DNA of 64,000 bases, from positions 1,798,001 to 1,862,000 of the forward strand of contig CBDFFQ010000001.1 of the NCBI GenBank assembly GCA_965246835.1, in the 5' to 3' direction. Shown one piece after another: positions 1 to 8,526 of the stretch (its first letter is position 1; every line of letters begins with the position of its first letter). Source of the DNA: JANPPS01 sp965246835. GTDB lineage: Bacteria > Pseudomonadota > Alphaproteobacteria > Acetobacterales > Acetobacteraceae. Position numbers and translations under genes: made by a program. A model generated the notes under the pieces. It was not told the DNA's origin. It saw nothing but the letters and a program-made list of their open reading frames with translations, and ran no database searches.

Positions 1-10
1 AACGCCGTTG

Positions 11-1000
11 CTACACCACGACTCGGGACACGATCTGCGCCTCGATCTGCTTCCAAACCGACACTTCGTCCGTCAGCATCCATTCCTGCTGAATGCGGCC
101 ATCGACAAAGCGGGCATGGCTCAGCCCCATGACATAGATGGGCGCCCCGGTCGGCTCGCCGAAATGACCAAACCCGGAATGGGTGCCGCGCAACGACCAG
201 CGCAGGGCCACAAGCGGCGCCTGACCGGCGTTCCGGTTGACGATGGCGCTTTCCAGCGCGAATGCAGCGTCCGGAAAGGAAGCGAGGTAGCCGACGTAGA
301 AGCGGTCGATGTCGTCATGCCCGTGATGGTGCTCCCCACCAGGGGCGGCAAGGGCGGCACCGTGGAAGTACAGGTCCCGGACCGCGGAAGTGTCTTTCAT
401 CTCCCAGATGCGGCGGTAGCCCTCTGCATACTGCGCGATCTCCGGGCCGTCTTGGATGGTGGGGCGGTATCGGCCGGGCCTGTCGTGTTCCGGCACGAAG
501 AATTGGACGGCCCCGGTGCGGCGCAGATCGTGCGCGGCCATCTCGCGGGCCAGGGTGCGGGGGTCCAGCCCCAGCCTGCGGGCGAAGCTGGCCTGATCAC
601 GGACCAGCCACTCCTCCGTCACCACGCCGTTCACCACCCAGCAATCGGCGATGATGCGCGTCTTGACCATCCGCCCGGTCGCCGCGCCATAGCTGCCGTC
701 GCCCTGGTGCCGCATGACGGATACGAGCCGATGCGACGACAGGAAGGAGCCATCCTCGTAGCCGGCCCAGATCACCTCCTCCCCCACCAGTTGCCGATCG
801 GGAAACTGGTGCAGGGTTTGCAGGGTCTGCGCCACGACGCCCGTGTTGTCGGTCGTGAGGCCCGTGGGCGCGCGCAGCAGGATGCCGGGGGCGTACAGGT
901 GCTCGAGCTTGCCGCCGACGCCGCGATCCTCCCAGATTTCCCGGGTGATGCCGTAGATGAAGCTGGGGACGTCCGGGTAGCCGGGGGTGTTCGGGATCAT
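11..1000 (-). CDS. Double NTF2/SnoaL-like protein (paralogue 1 of 3)
   Basis: A 329-residue soluble protein without a signal peptide. It is built from two halves that each look like a SnoaL/NTF2-like alpha+beta barrel. The first half carries VIW, SSH, ATGR, RIIADC, EWLVRD and LGLDP; the second carries RGTHSGFG, GEPTG, GLSH, EEW-like QEW and TDEV. The same markers occur in the same order in the proteins at 2144-3202 and 8523-9692. SnoaL-like folds include polyketide cyclases and small isomerases or dehydratases; the chemistry here is unknown. The ATG at 1000 overlaps the stop of the MetE-like gene (TGATG), so the two are translationally coupled. It is the last gene of a leftward operon starting near 3202 and presumably shares its LacI control. 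Fold assignment is good; function is not known. Confidence 0.8.
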   Translation of the reverse strand: MIPNTPGYPDVPSFIYGITREIWEDRGVGGKLEHLYAPGILLRAPTGLTTDNTGVVAQTLQTLHQFPDRQLVGEEVIWAGYEDGSFLSSHRLVSVMRHQGDGSYGAATGRMVKTRIIADCWVVNGVVTEEWLVRDQASFARRLGLDPRTLAREMAAHDLRRTGAVQFFVPEHDRPGRYRPTIQDGPEIAQYAEGYRRIWEMKDTSAVRDLYFHGAALAAPGGEHHHGHDDIDRFYVGYLASFPDAAFALESAIVNRNAGQAPLVALRWSLRGTHSGFGHFGEPTGAPIYVMGLSHARFVDGRIQQEWMLTDEVSVWKQIEAQIVSRVVV

Positions 1001-2139
1001 CAGTGCCTCCACAGGATCGCCGATGCGCGCCGCGCCCCTTCGGCCAGCGCCTCCAGCTTCATCCAGACGATGTCCGGGTCCACCACACCGAACCCGGCGA
1101 AGGTCGAGAAGCCGCAATCCGATCCGCCCATCACCCGCTCCCGGCCGACCAGGCCGGCATATCTCAGCAGCCGCTCCGCCACCAGGTCGGGATGCTCGAC
1201 ATAGTTGGTGCTGCTATCCAGGACGCCGGGGATGATCCGCTTGTCCTCCGGCAGCCTGATCTCCTCGAACACGCGCCACTCATGGGCATGGCGCGGGTTG
1301 GCCCCCTCGAACGACAATGCGCCGGCGTGAATGCCCAGCACGGTCGGCAGCAGCCGGGCGAGGGGCACGTCCAGCGTATGCGGCCCCTCGTAATTACCCC
1401 AGCACAGATGCAGTCGCACGCGGTCCGGTGGTATGCCGGCCAGGGCGGCATTCAATGCCGCGACATGGGCGCCGATGCGGTGGACGAACGCGTCTTCCGT
1501 CAGATGCGCGTACATCGTCTGGCGGCCCAGGGCCAGATCCGGACTGTCCACTTGCAGGATCAGCCCGGCGTCCACGATTCCGCGGAACTCGGCCGCCATC
1601 GCGTCCGCCAGCGCGCCCAGATAGGCATCGTCGTCCCGGTAATGCTTGTTCGGCTGGAACAGGCTGATGACGCCCGGTGCGGCGGCGTTCATGAAACCCT
1701 CCCTGTAGCCACTGGCTGAAAGCGCCGTCTTGAAGCGGGCGATATCTGCCTGCAGCGGCTCCATCGTGCGGACCTTTATCTCGCCCGTGCAGCACGGGCG
1801 CTTGTAGCTGGGCGTGCCGCCCGCCCCGGCCAGTCGCCGGGCATAGTTGGGCACCAGCAGCAGGTCCGCCGGCACCCGCCGCTCACTGTCACCGGAGAAG
1901 CCCGTCAGCCTCTCCCCGATATAGGTGGCGTAGCTGATCTTGCTCATCTCACCGTCGCTCGGCACGTCCACCCCGGCGGCGCGCTGTTTCGCGACGACGT
2001 CCCGCACAGCCTCCGCCAAGGCGTCTGCGAACACGCTGGTGTCCACCTCTTCGCCGGCCTCCCGGGCGAACAGCATGTCGGAAACGTTCTTGGGCCGCGG
2101 CAGGCTGCCGACATGGGTGGTCAGGATGCGGTCTGCCAC
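1000..2139 (-). CDS. MetE C-terminal-domain-like zinc enzyme (cobalamin-independent methionine synthase II family)
   Basis: A 379-residue protein of the MetE catalytic-domain family. HVGSLPRP near the N-terminus is typical of the family. All four zinc ligands of MetE can be placed: H244 and C246 in HLCWGN, E278 in SFEGAN and C342 in GSDCGF. A methyl- or alkyl-transfer to or from a thiol, or a related lyase reaction such as epoxyalkane:coenzyme M transferase, is possible. Full-length MetE has an extra N-terminal half that is absent here, so it is unlikely to be the housekeeping enzyme. The GTG start at 2139 is chosen because AAGGAGG lies 9 nt upstream; frames open further upstream have no such site. 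It follows the SnoaL-like gene after 4 nt and overlaps the next gene by TGATG. Substrate unknown. Confidence 0.85.
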   Translation of the reverse strand: MADRILTTHVGSLPRPKNVSDMLFAREAGEEVDTSVFADALAEAVRDVVAKQRAAGVDVPSDGEMSKISYATYIGERLTGFSGDSERRVPADLLLVPNYARRLAGAGGTPSYKRPCCTGEIKVRTMEPLQADIARFKTALSASGYREGFMNAAAPGVISLFQPNKHYRDDDAYLGALADAMAAEFRGIVDAGLILQVDSPDLALGRQTMYAHLTEDAFVHRIGAHVAALNAALAGIPPDRVRLHLCWGNYEGPHTLDVPLARLLPTVLGIHAGALSFEGANPRHAHEWRVFEEIRLPEDKRIIPGVLDSSTNYVEHPDLVAERLLRYAGLVGRERVMGGSDCGFSTFAGFGVVDPDIVWMKLEALAEGARRASAILWRH

Positions 2140-2143
2140 GGGA

Positions 2144-3202
2144 TCAACCCTCCTTATGGCCAGCCGTGCGGCCGGCATGGATCTGCGCGAGGATCGCGAC
2201 CTCGTCGAAGATGCGCCATTCCCGCAGGATCTTGCCGTCCCGCATCTCGTAATGGCTGGCGCCCAGCACGTTGACGGGGCTGTGCGTCACCGGGCCATAG
2301 GTTGGCACCCCGCCATAGGTGCCGCGCAGCAGCCAGATCACGGCGATGCGCAAACCGAGCTCCGGCCCGTCCAGCACGGCGATGTCGCGCACCTCCACCT
2401 TGAAATCCGGGAAGGTGGCCAGCAGGTTGATCAGCTCGATCTGGTAGGGATCGATGCCCTGCACCCGCTTCATCCGGACGGAGTGGCAGACGATTTGCCG
2501 ATCGAAATAGGCCGGCACGCGGTTGAACAGGCGGCCGTTCCAGACCTCCTCGAACATCGCCTGAACGGTGGCGCACTCCCGCGCGTGGGTCGGCGGACGG
2601 GCGCCGGACACGCCGAGTTGCGCCGGGTCGGCCGTGTGCTCGGCGAACGCGCCGGTATGTCCCCCGGCCCGCATCGCCCGGCCCAGGACCGGGCTGGCGT
2701 CCGCCAGGCCGGCGGCGACGGCGTAAGGGTTCAGCCCCAGGCGCTCCAGCACCGCCCACTCGTCGCGGACCAGCCATTCCTCCAGCACCTTGTTATCCTG
2801 TACCAGGCAGTGCGCGATGGTGCGGGACACCCAGTCGCGCCCGGTGGGCGGGCCATAGGTCCAGAACCCGGTATGGGTGCCGGTCTTGAACACACGATGG
2901 CTGCTGATGAAGCCATTGGGGCCGCGGGCCTCCCAGATCACGTCCTCCCCATGGCCGCCGCCGCCATTGGGAAAGGCCGCGAATTTCTGCAGGCTGTTCT
3001 GGACGACGTGGTCCCAATCGTAGGTCTCGCCATAGGCGGTGTGGACCTTAACCCGCCTGTCGTAATGCTCGGTCAGCCGCCCCAGCCCGCGGTCGATCCA
3101 AATGGCGTCCGTCCAGCTCAGGATATAGTCGCGCGGGTCCCGATACGGCGCATAGGCGGAGGGCAGGAGAGCAGACCCGCCCGAGCCGGTTATCGCATCC
3201 AT
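2144..3202 (-). CDS. Double NTF2/SnoaL-like protein (paralogue 2 of 3)
   Basis: About 352 residues, cytoplasmic, two NTF2/SnoaL-like halves. First half: VIW, ISSHRV, GTHTG, YGPPTGR, RTIAHC, EEWLVRD, LGLNP. Second half: LLRGTYGG, YGPVTH, GASH, REWRIFDEV. It is the first gene of a leftward operon followed by the MetE-like gene and paralogue 1. The start is uncertain: ATG at 3202 has GGGGA about 8 nt upstream, and ATG at 3211 is an alternative. A start at 3274 would put the operator palindrome at 3221-3234 inside the coding region and is disfavoured. The palindrome immediately upstream suggests repression by the adjacent divergent LacI protein. Catalytic role not known. Confidence 0.8.
   Translation of the reverse strand: MDAITGSGGSALLPSAYAPYRDPRDYILSWTDAIWIDRGLGRLTEHYDRRVKVHTAYGETYDWDHVVQNSLQKFAAFPNGGGGHGEDVIWEARGPNGFISSHRVFKTGTHTGFWTYGPPTGRDWVSRTIAHCLVQDNKVLEEWLVRDEWAVLERLGLNPYAVAAGLADASPVLGRAMRAGGHTGAFAEHTADPAQLGVSGARPPTHARECATVQAMFEEVWNGRLFNRVPAYFDRQIVCHSVRMKRVQGIDPYQIELINLLATFPDFKVEVRDIAVLDGPELGLRIAVIWLLRGTYGGVPTYGPVTHSPVNVLGASHYEMRDGKILREWRIFDEVAILAQIHAGRTAGHKEG
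2149..2155 (-). promoter_or_regulatory. Strong Shine-Dalgarno that fixes a GTG start
   Basis: On the minus strand AAGGAGG is followed by 9 nt and GTG at 2139. It lies inside the last codons of the upstream SnoaL-like gene. It decides the start of the MetE-like gene against a longer reading that would overlap its neighbour by 35 nt. Confidence 0.8.
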
Positions 3203-3220
3203 GACCGCCATCCCCGCGTT

Positions 3221-3234
3221 CGCATTCGAATGCG
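3221..3234. promoter_or_regulatory. Probable LacI-family operator, site 1
   Basis: The perfect 14-bp palindrome CGCATTCGAATGCG has the central CG step typical of LacI-family operators. It lies between the leftward SnoaL-like operon (start 3202) and the rightward lacI-type gene (start 3326). Together with the following GAT it matches 17 of 17 bases with the site at 5577-5592. Its position would allow repression of both divergent units, including autoregulation. Assignment to this particular regulator is inference from proximity. Confidence 0.7.
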
Positions 3235-3325
3235 GATTAGAAAGCGGGCCCGTTGAGGGCGCAAGCCCCGTCACGGGATCGCTCCTCCCAAGCGGCCCGC
3301 TTTACAAGCCGTATCGCGCACTGCC

Positions 3326-4384
3326 ATGGACTGCTCCATGGCGGATCGGCTGGCACGCAAGGATCGGGCGGATGGACCCGGGGCGCCGCAAGGGCGCCGG
3401 GTGACCTCGTATGACGTCGCGGTGGCGGCCGGTGTGGCGCAATCCACGGTATCGCGCTGCTTCGTGCCCGGCAGCGAGCTATCTGCGGCGACCCGGGCGC
3501 GGGTGCAGCAGGTGGCGGAGTTCCTGGGTTATGTGCCCAACGCTATCGCACGGTCGCTGATCACCCGGCGGTCGGAGATGGTGGCGGTGATCGTCACCGA
3601 GTTCACGTTGCAATCCAACCCCGCGATCGTCGGCGGCATCGGGCGGGCGCTGGCCGGCAGCGGCAAGCGGCTGCTGCTGATGGCAGTCGATGGAGAGGCC
3701 GGCGCACGGGACGCCGCCCGGGCTGCGCTGGGCTACCCGCTCGATGGCCTGGTGCTGGCCACGACGCTGGACGGCACCGCGGTACGGCCGTTTCTCAAAC
3801 GGGGTGTGCCGGTCGTGTGCTTCAACCGTCCGGCCCCGCTCCCGCGGGTCGATCGGGTGGCGACCGACCATGCGGCCGCGGCGGCGGGGGTCGCGACAAT
3901 GCTGCACGCGGCCGGGCACAGCCGGTTCCTGTGCGTCGGCGGCCTCGCGGGGTGGCCGGTCAATGCCGAACGCGCGGCGGGTTTCGTGGACCGGCTCGCA
4001 ACGCTGGGACTACCCGGCGTCCCGATCGAGGCCGCCGAGCAATCCTATGCCGGCGGCCGCGCGGCGCTGCTGCGGCACGTGCGGCATGCAGGCATCCCGG
4101 ACGCCGTGTTCTGCGTGAACGACCCGCTTGCCTTCGGCGTGCTGGACGCGTGCCGGTTCGATCTTGGGCTGCAGGTCCCGCGCGACATCTCGGTCGTCGG
4201 CTTCGACGATGTGGGGGAGGCGGCGCACCAGGCCTACGATCTCACGACGGTGCGGCAGGATATCGGCGCGCTGGCGGCGGCCGGCGTGGACATGCTGTTG
4301 CGGCGATTGGACATGCCGGGCGGGCGGGCGCAGCGCCTGCTGCTGCCCGGCATTGTGGTCAGGCGGGGATCGGCACGGCTCTGA
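3326..4384 (+). CDS. LacI-family transcriptional regulator
   Basis: A 352-residue LacI/GalR protein. The N-terminal helix-turn-helix is residues 26-46 (VTSYDVAVAAGVAQSTVSRC), followed by the hinge-helix region around LGYVPNAIARSL. A periplasmic-binding-protein-like effector domain follows (ALAGSGKRLLL, DAVFCVNDPLAFGVL, ISVVGFDDVGEAA, TTVRQDI). The effector is probably a sugar or sugar derivative, as the ribose-type transporter at 5.7-8.5 kb lies in the same island. Starts at 3326 and 3338 are both possible; about 25 residues precede the helix-turn-helix, longer than usual. The gene converges on the cupin gene with a 12-nt gap. Two copies of a LacI-like palindrome lie in the divergent promoter regions on either side, so it is probably the local regulator. 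Confidence 0.92.
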   Translation: MDCSMADRLARKDRADGPGAPQGRRVTSYDVAVAAGVAQSTVSRCFVPGSELSAATRARVQQVAEFLGYVPNAIARSLITRRSEMVAVIVTEFTLQSNPAIVGGIGRALAGSGKRLLLMAVDGEAGARDAARAALGYPLDGLVLATTLDGTAVRPFLKRGVPVVCFNRPAPLPRVDRVATDHAAAAAGVATMLHAAGHSRFLCVGGLAGWPVNAERAAGFVDRLATLGLPGVPIEAAEQSYAGGRAALLRHVRHAGIPDAVFCVNDPLAFGVLDACRFDLGLQVPRDISVVGFDDVGEAAHQAYDLTTVRQDIGALAAAGVDMLLRRLDMPGGRAQRLLLPGIVVRRGSARL

Positions 4385-4396
4385 GCGCCGCGTGCC

Positions 4397-5560
4397 TCAC
4401 TCCGCAGCCTGCAGCATGCGGGCCGTGACGGCCTGGCGCGTGGTGGGCGGCAGAAGGGCCAGCGGGGCCACGTGGCCATCATGATCCAAAACCGTCCCGG
4501 CGTGCAGGGCGGCCTGGACGATCTCCGGCGCCCAGGTGATCCGCTTCCGCGCGTCCCCGGCCGTGATCAACGCCAGCTCCACCGGGCCATCCGCGGCGGC
4601 CAGGCTGCGCCAGGTGCCGGCTGGGGCGGAGAAGCACTCGCCGGTGGCGAGCCGGACGGGGAGGGCCGCTCCGGGCTCGTTCAACGTCAGGTCGAGCGAG
4701 CCCGCGAAGACGATCATCACCTGCTTTTCCATGAGGCTGTGCCGCCCGACGCGCTGGCCGGCAGGAATGCGGAGCCACTCGATGGAGAACCCGTGCGGGT
4801 TCCCGACCGGTGCGGCATGGGCGCGGTCCTCCGTCATGCCGTGGCCGATCACCGGCGCCAACTCGCTGTCATGGCCGGGCAGGCAGGAATCCAGCAACGC
4901 GGCGCGGGACCAGGCGCGCTCCCCGGCCCGAACAACGCGCCGCGCCATGTCGGCCGGGGTGTAGCGAGGCAGGGTCGCGATCTGGTCCGGTGTGAGCGGC
5001 GCCATCAGCGCATCTTCCGGCGGGCGGGGCGTGCCGGCCGCGGTGTCCACCAACATGTTGTCCTGCGTCAGGAACATGCCGTAGCGGGCGGCGTGCTCGA
5101 GGATGGAGGGGTGCCAGATGATGCCGCCCGTATCGTCCCCGCCCAGGGCGGTGAAGATCCAGCCATCCTCGGTGCCCGTGTTGGTGAAACCGCGAAAGAT
5201 CCAGGTCGGGATGGACACGACGTCACCGGGGCCGCCGGTGATCTCCCCGTCCTGGCCATCGGCGCCCCATCGGAAGGTCCAGGTGCCGCGCTGGATCATG
5301 AACACCTCCGCCGTGAAGTGGACATGCAGGTTGTTCACCGTGCCCGGCGGCATCGCGGCGACGCCCAGGCTGAAGCCATGCGCCTCCGTCAGGTTCACGA
5401 CCTGGTCCCGCGACTGCGTCACCCCGGGGCCCACGAGCGAATAGTTCAGCTTGCGCTCCGACCCCGGCATCTTGCAGTCGATGAAGGCCAGCGCGCAGGC
5501 GACCATGTCGGACCGCTTCACGTGGCGCGCCCGGGCCTCCTCCGGTGTCATGATCTGCAT
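4397..5560 (-). CDS. Two-domain cupin (bicupin) protein
   Basis: A 387-residue cytoplasmic protein with two cupin barrels. The first (about residues 60-150) has HVHFTAEVFMIQRG followed by GGPGDVVSIPTWIFRGF, a metal-site-like H-x-H...E arrangement. The second (about residues 250-350) has GRHSLMEKQVMIVFAG and ATGECFSAPAGTWRSL. In the second domain the first cupin motif keeps H and E/Q but is less canonical. Bicupins include ring-cleaving dioxygenases, isomerases and sugar-binding proteins; no activity can be assigned. The ATG at 5560 has AGGAG 9 nt upstream. The operator palindrome at 5577-5592 lies directly upstream of that ribosome site. It is divergent from the sugar ABC transporter genes and convergent with the LacI gene. 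Confidence 0.82.
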   Translation of the reverse strand: MQIMTPEEARARHVKRSDMVACALAFIDCKMPGSERKLNYSLVGPGVTQSRDQVVNLTEAHGFSLGVAAMPPGTVNNLHVHFTAEVFMIQRGTWTFRWGADGQDGEITGGPGDVVSIPTWIFRGFTNTGTEDGWIFTALGGDDTGGIIWHPSILEHAARYGMFLTQDNMLVDTAAGTPRPPEDALMAPLTPDQIATLPRYTPADMARRVVRAGERAWSRAALLDSCLPGHDSELAPVIGHGMTEDRAHAAPVGNPHGFSIEWLRIPAGQRVGRHSLMEKQVMIVFAGSLDLTLNEPGAALPVRLATGECFSAPAGTWRSLAAADGPVELALITAGDARKRITWAPEIVQAALHAGTVLDHDGHVAPLALLPPTTRQAVTARMLQAAE

Positions 5561-5576
5561 TTGGCCGCACTCCTGA

Positions 5577-5592
5577 CCGCATTCGAATGCGG
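5577..5592. promoter_or_regulatory. Probable LacI-family operator, site 2
   Basis: The perfect 16-bp palindrome CCGCATTCGAATGCGG lies between the cupin gene (leftward, start 5560) and the ABC transporter operon (rightward, start 5692). It shares CGCATTCGAATGCGGAT, 17 of 17 bases, with the site at 3221. It overlaps the 5' leader of the cupin gene just upstream of its ribosome site, a place suited to repression. Binding by the LacI protein at 3326-4384 is inferred. Confidence 0.72.
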
Positions 5593-5691
5593 ATGTCGAT
5601 CTAACCCGTAATCCATGCCGAATTCAAGCAACAGCATAAACCTTGCGGTTCAATCCCGCCTTTGCAACAGTGCCGTGCAAGGGGGGTCCAG

Positions 5692-6513
5692 ATGGTGGCA
5701 TTGCCGGGCGCAGCGACTGCAGGGCACGGGAATTCTCCGATCCTCCAGGCACGCGGGATCACCAAGCGGTTCGGCCATGTGGACGCGTTGCGCGGCGTGG
5801 ATTTCGACGCCCGCGCCGGGGAGGTGACGGCGCTGATCGGCGATAACGGCGCCGGCAAGAGCACGCTCGTGAAGATCCTGTCCGGCGTTTACCGGGCCAC
5901 CACCGGGGAGCTGTCGGTGGACGGCACGCCGGTGTCGTTCTCCTCGCCGGCGGACGCGCATGCCCTGGGGATCGAGACTGTCTATCAGGATCTTTCGGTG
6001 TGTCCGGACCTCAGTCCGTCGGCCAACATGTTCATGGGTCGGGAGACGCTGCGGCCGGGGCTGCTGGGGCGGCTGGGATTTTTGGACAACGCGGCGATGC
6101 GGCGGGACAGCGCAGCGGCGTTCGGACGGCTGAAGGTGGCGCTGAAGGACATGGACGCGCCCATCGCCAGCCTATCCGGCGGGCAGCGGCAGAGCGTTGC
6201 GATCTGCCGGGCGGCGATGTGGGCCAAGCGCGTGGTGTTCATGGACGAACCGACGGCGGCGCTGGGCGTGGTGCAGACCGCGCGCACGCTGGACCTCGTG
6301 CGCCGCATCCGCGACACCGGTGTGGCCGTCGTGCTCATCAGCCACAACATGCGCGACGTCATCCAAGTTGCGGACACGGTGGAGGTCCTGCGGCTCGGCC
6401 GGCGCATCGCGACCATGCCGAACCAGGGCCTGACCGTGCAGGACCTGGTCGGCGCGATGACGGGCGCGCTCGATGAGGCGCTGGGCCTTGCCGAACCGGA
6501 AGCGGTGGCATGA
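5692..6513 (+). CDS. Sugar ABC transporter ATP-binding protein (single-domain RbsA/FrcA type)
   Basis: A 273-residue cytoplasmic ATPase of the ribose/fructose/xylose importer group. It has Walker A GDNGAGKST (residues 50-58), signature LSGGQRQS and Walker B VVFMDEPTAA. RbsA proteins usually have two ATPase domains; this is the one-domain FrcA-like form. The ATG at 5692 is preceded by AAGGGGGG 5 nt upstream; a TTG at 5662 is possible but weaker. The stop overlaps the permease start (ATGA). It is the first gene of a rightward operon of ATPase, permease, binding protein and SnoaL-like protein, behind operator site 2. The sugar transported cannot be read from the sequence. Confidence 0.92.
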   Translation: MVALPGAATAGHGNSPILQARGITKRFGHVDALRGVDFDARAGEVTALIGDNGAGKSTLVKILSGVYRATTGELSVDGTPVSFSSPADAHALGIETVYQDLSVCPDLSPSANMFMGRETLRPGLLGRLGFLDNAAMRRDSAAAFGRLKVALKDMDAPIASLSGGQRQSVAICRAAMWAKRVVFMDEPTAALGVVQTARTLDLVRRIRDTGVAVVLISHNMRDVIQVADTVEVLRLGRRIATMPNQGLTVQDLVGAMTGALDEALGLAEPEAVA

Positions 6514-7538
6514 GCCAGGATGTCTCTGCCGTGCCGCTGGGCGGGGCGCCGGAGTCGCCGCGCCTGAGCGCCACCCTGCGCGCCGCCGCGTCGTCCTCCC
6601 CGTTCTACATGGGTCTCGTGCTGCTCGTGCTGGTGGCCTTCTTCGCCTTCCTGCACCCGGCGACGTTCGCCAGCAGCTTCAACGTGCGGAACATCTTCCT
6701 GGACGCGTCCGTGCTGCTGATCCTGGCGGTGGGCACGACCTACATCATGATCGCCGGCGGGTTCGACCTGTCGATCGGGTCCGTGCTGGTGTTCTCGGGC
6801 GTGGTGGCGGCGCAGGTCATGCTGGCGGTGGGGAGCACCGACAGTTTGGGCACGGTGGCGCTGGGCTTCGCCGTGGCGCTGCTGTGCGGGACGGCTTGGG
6901 GCATCTTCAACGGGCTGTGCATCACCCGTCTGCGCGTGTCGGCATTGATCTCGACCCTGGGGTCCATGGGGGCCGCGCTGGGTGGGGCCTATCTGCTGTC
7001 GGATGGGAGCGACATCCGCACGGTGCCCAATGCCTTGATCGCGCTGGGTCATGGGTCCATCGGCGGCGTGCCGTGGCTCGTGGTCATCACGGCCGTCGTT
7101 GCCCTGGTGGGCGGCGTCGTGCTGCACATGACCCGGTTCGGGCGGCATACCTACCTGGTCGGTTCGAATCCCGAAGCCGCGCGCCGGGCCGGCATCAACG
7201 TGTCCGGGCACCTGCTGCGGCTGTATGCGCTGAGCGGGCTGCTGGCCGGCTTTGCGGCGATGCTGTCCCTCGGCCGCTTCTCCACCACGACGCTGGAGGG
7301 CCACGCCAACGATCCGCTGGAGGCGATCACGGCCGTGGTGCTTGGCGGGACCGCGCTGGCTGGCGGGCGCGGCTCCATCATCGGCACGGTCGTCGGCGTG
7401 TTCATCCCGGCGGTATTGGCCAACGGCTTCATCATCATGGGCATCCAGCCATTCTGGCAGATGGTGGTGATCGGCTTCGTGGTCATCGCCGCCGTCTATG
7501 CCGATCAGATCAAGCGGCAGCGGACCGACCGCATCTAG
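6510..7538 (+). CDS. Sugar ABC transporter permease (RbsC/FrcC type)
   Basis: A 342-residue inner-membrane protein with about ten hydrophobic segments. It carries the branched-sugar permease signatures IAGGFDLSIGSVL near residue 85 and the conserved region HANDPLEAITAVVLGGTALAGGRG near residue 270. It forms the membrane channel with the ATPase encoded just upstream. The ATG at 6510 overlaps the ATPase stop by ATGA, and the next gene follows after 19 nt with its own GGGAGA ribosome site. Substrate is presumably the same sugar-like effector sensed by the LacI protein. Confidence 0.93.
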   Translation: MSQDVSAVPLGGAPESPRLSATLRAAASSSPFYMGLVLLVLVAFFAFLHPATFASSFNVRNIFLDASVLLILAVGTTYIMIAGGFDLSIGSVLVFSGVVAAQVMLAVGSTDSLGTVALGFAVALLCGTAWGIFNGLCITRLRVSALISTLGSMGAALGGAYLLSDGSDIRTVPNALIALGHGSIGGVPWLVVITAVVALVGGVVLHMTRFGRHTYLVGSNPEAARRAGINVSGHLLRLYALSGLLAGFAAMLSLGRFSTTTLEGHANDPLEAITAVVLGGTALAGGRGSIIGTVVGVFIPAVLANGFIIMGIQPFWQMVVIGFVVIAAVYADQIKRQRTDRI

Positions 7539-7557
7539 CCACTTCTTGGGAGACGAC

Positions 7558-8526
7558 ATGAAGCATCTTGCAGCCGCCGCCATCCTGCTGGCGTTGTCAG
7601 CCGTGCCACTTGCAGCACTTGCCCAGAATGCCGCGCCGCCGGCCAAGCCTCCGAAGATCACCTACATCCAGGGCGTGACCGGCAACCCGTTCTACATGTC
7701 GGTCACCTGCGGCGGGGCGGAGGCGGCCAAGCGCCTGGGCGTCACCTTCGATGCGCAAGGGCCCGCCCAATACACCCCGGCGCTGCAGCTCCGCGTCCTG
7801 AACGCCGTGATCGCGTCCCAGCCCGACGGCATCCTCATGACCGCGGACGACCCGGTCGCGCTCACGGCCACGCTGATCGAGGCGAAGGAGCGGGGCATCA
7901 AGATCATCTCGATCGACGGCGACATCAAGGACATGAGCGTGGCGCTGGCCAACATCCAGTCCGATAACTACCAGGGCGGCCAGCATGCCGGGCGCATCCT
8001 GGCGGAGCTGCTGGGCGGCAAGGGCAAGGTCATGGCGTTGATGAACTCGCCGGCCGCCAACGTGGCGCAGCAACGCCTGTTCGGCTTCCAGGACGAGATC
8101 GCGAAGCACCCCGGCCTGACATACATCGGCGTCCAATACAGCAACAACCAGACGGCCAAGGCGGCGTCGATCATCACCTCGACCGTCGCGGCCAACCCCG
8201 ACCTGGCTGGCGTCTTCACCATCACGACCAACAACACCGAAGGTGCCGCGACCGGTGTGCGGGAGGCGCAGATGGAGGGCAAGATCAAGATCGTCGGCTT
8301 CGACACCTCCGACCCGATCGTCGAGGCGATCCGCAAGGGGATCGTGTCCGCGGACATCGTGCAATACCCGTATCGCGTCGGTCAGCTCGGCGTGGAGATG
8401 ATGGTGGACGCGCTGCAGGGCAAACCGATCCAGCGGCAGGTCAACACGCCCTTCGTGGTCGCGACACCGCAGAACATCGACACGCCCGAGGTGCAGAAGT
8501 TCATCTACCGCACGAACTGCCAATGA
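7558..8526 (+). CDS. Sugar ABC transporter periplasmic binding protein (Peripla_BP_4 type)
   Basis: A 322-residue protein with a clear Sec signal peptide ending near ALAQNA (residues 1-23). The mature part is a ribose-binding-like two-lobed protein (YIQGVTGNPFYMSV, DGILMTADDP, KIISIDGDI, GKIKIVGFDTSDPIVEAI). It captures the ligand in the periplasm for the permease and ATPase upstream. GGGAGA lies 4-5 nt before the ATG. Its stop overlaps the start of the third SnoaL-like gene (ATGA). Coupling of a cytoplasmic SnoaL-like protein to a binding protein ties the enzyme to the transported compound. Confidence 0.93.
   Translation: MKHLAAAAILLALSAVPLAALAQNAAPPAKPPKITYIQGVTGNPFYMSVTCGGAEAAKRLGVTFDAQGPAQYTPALQLRVLNAVIASQPDGILMTADDPVALTATLIEAKERGIKIISIDGDIKDMSVALANIQSDNYQGGQHAGRILAELLGGKGKVMALMNSPAANVAQQRLFGFQDEIAKHPGLTYIGVQYSNNQTAKAASIITSTVAANPDLAGVFTITTNNTEGAATGVREAQMEGKIKIVGFDTSDPIVEAIRKGIVSADIVQYPYRVGQLGVEMMVDALQGKPIQRQVNTPFVVATPQNIDTPEVQKFIYRTNCQ

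Noticed and set aside
5985..7661. A 558-codon minus-strand frame across the sugar transporter genes.
   Set aside because: Composition is extreme (His, Gln, Arg), no motif is present, and both strands cannot code here given the conserved ATPase and permease motifs on the plus strand.
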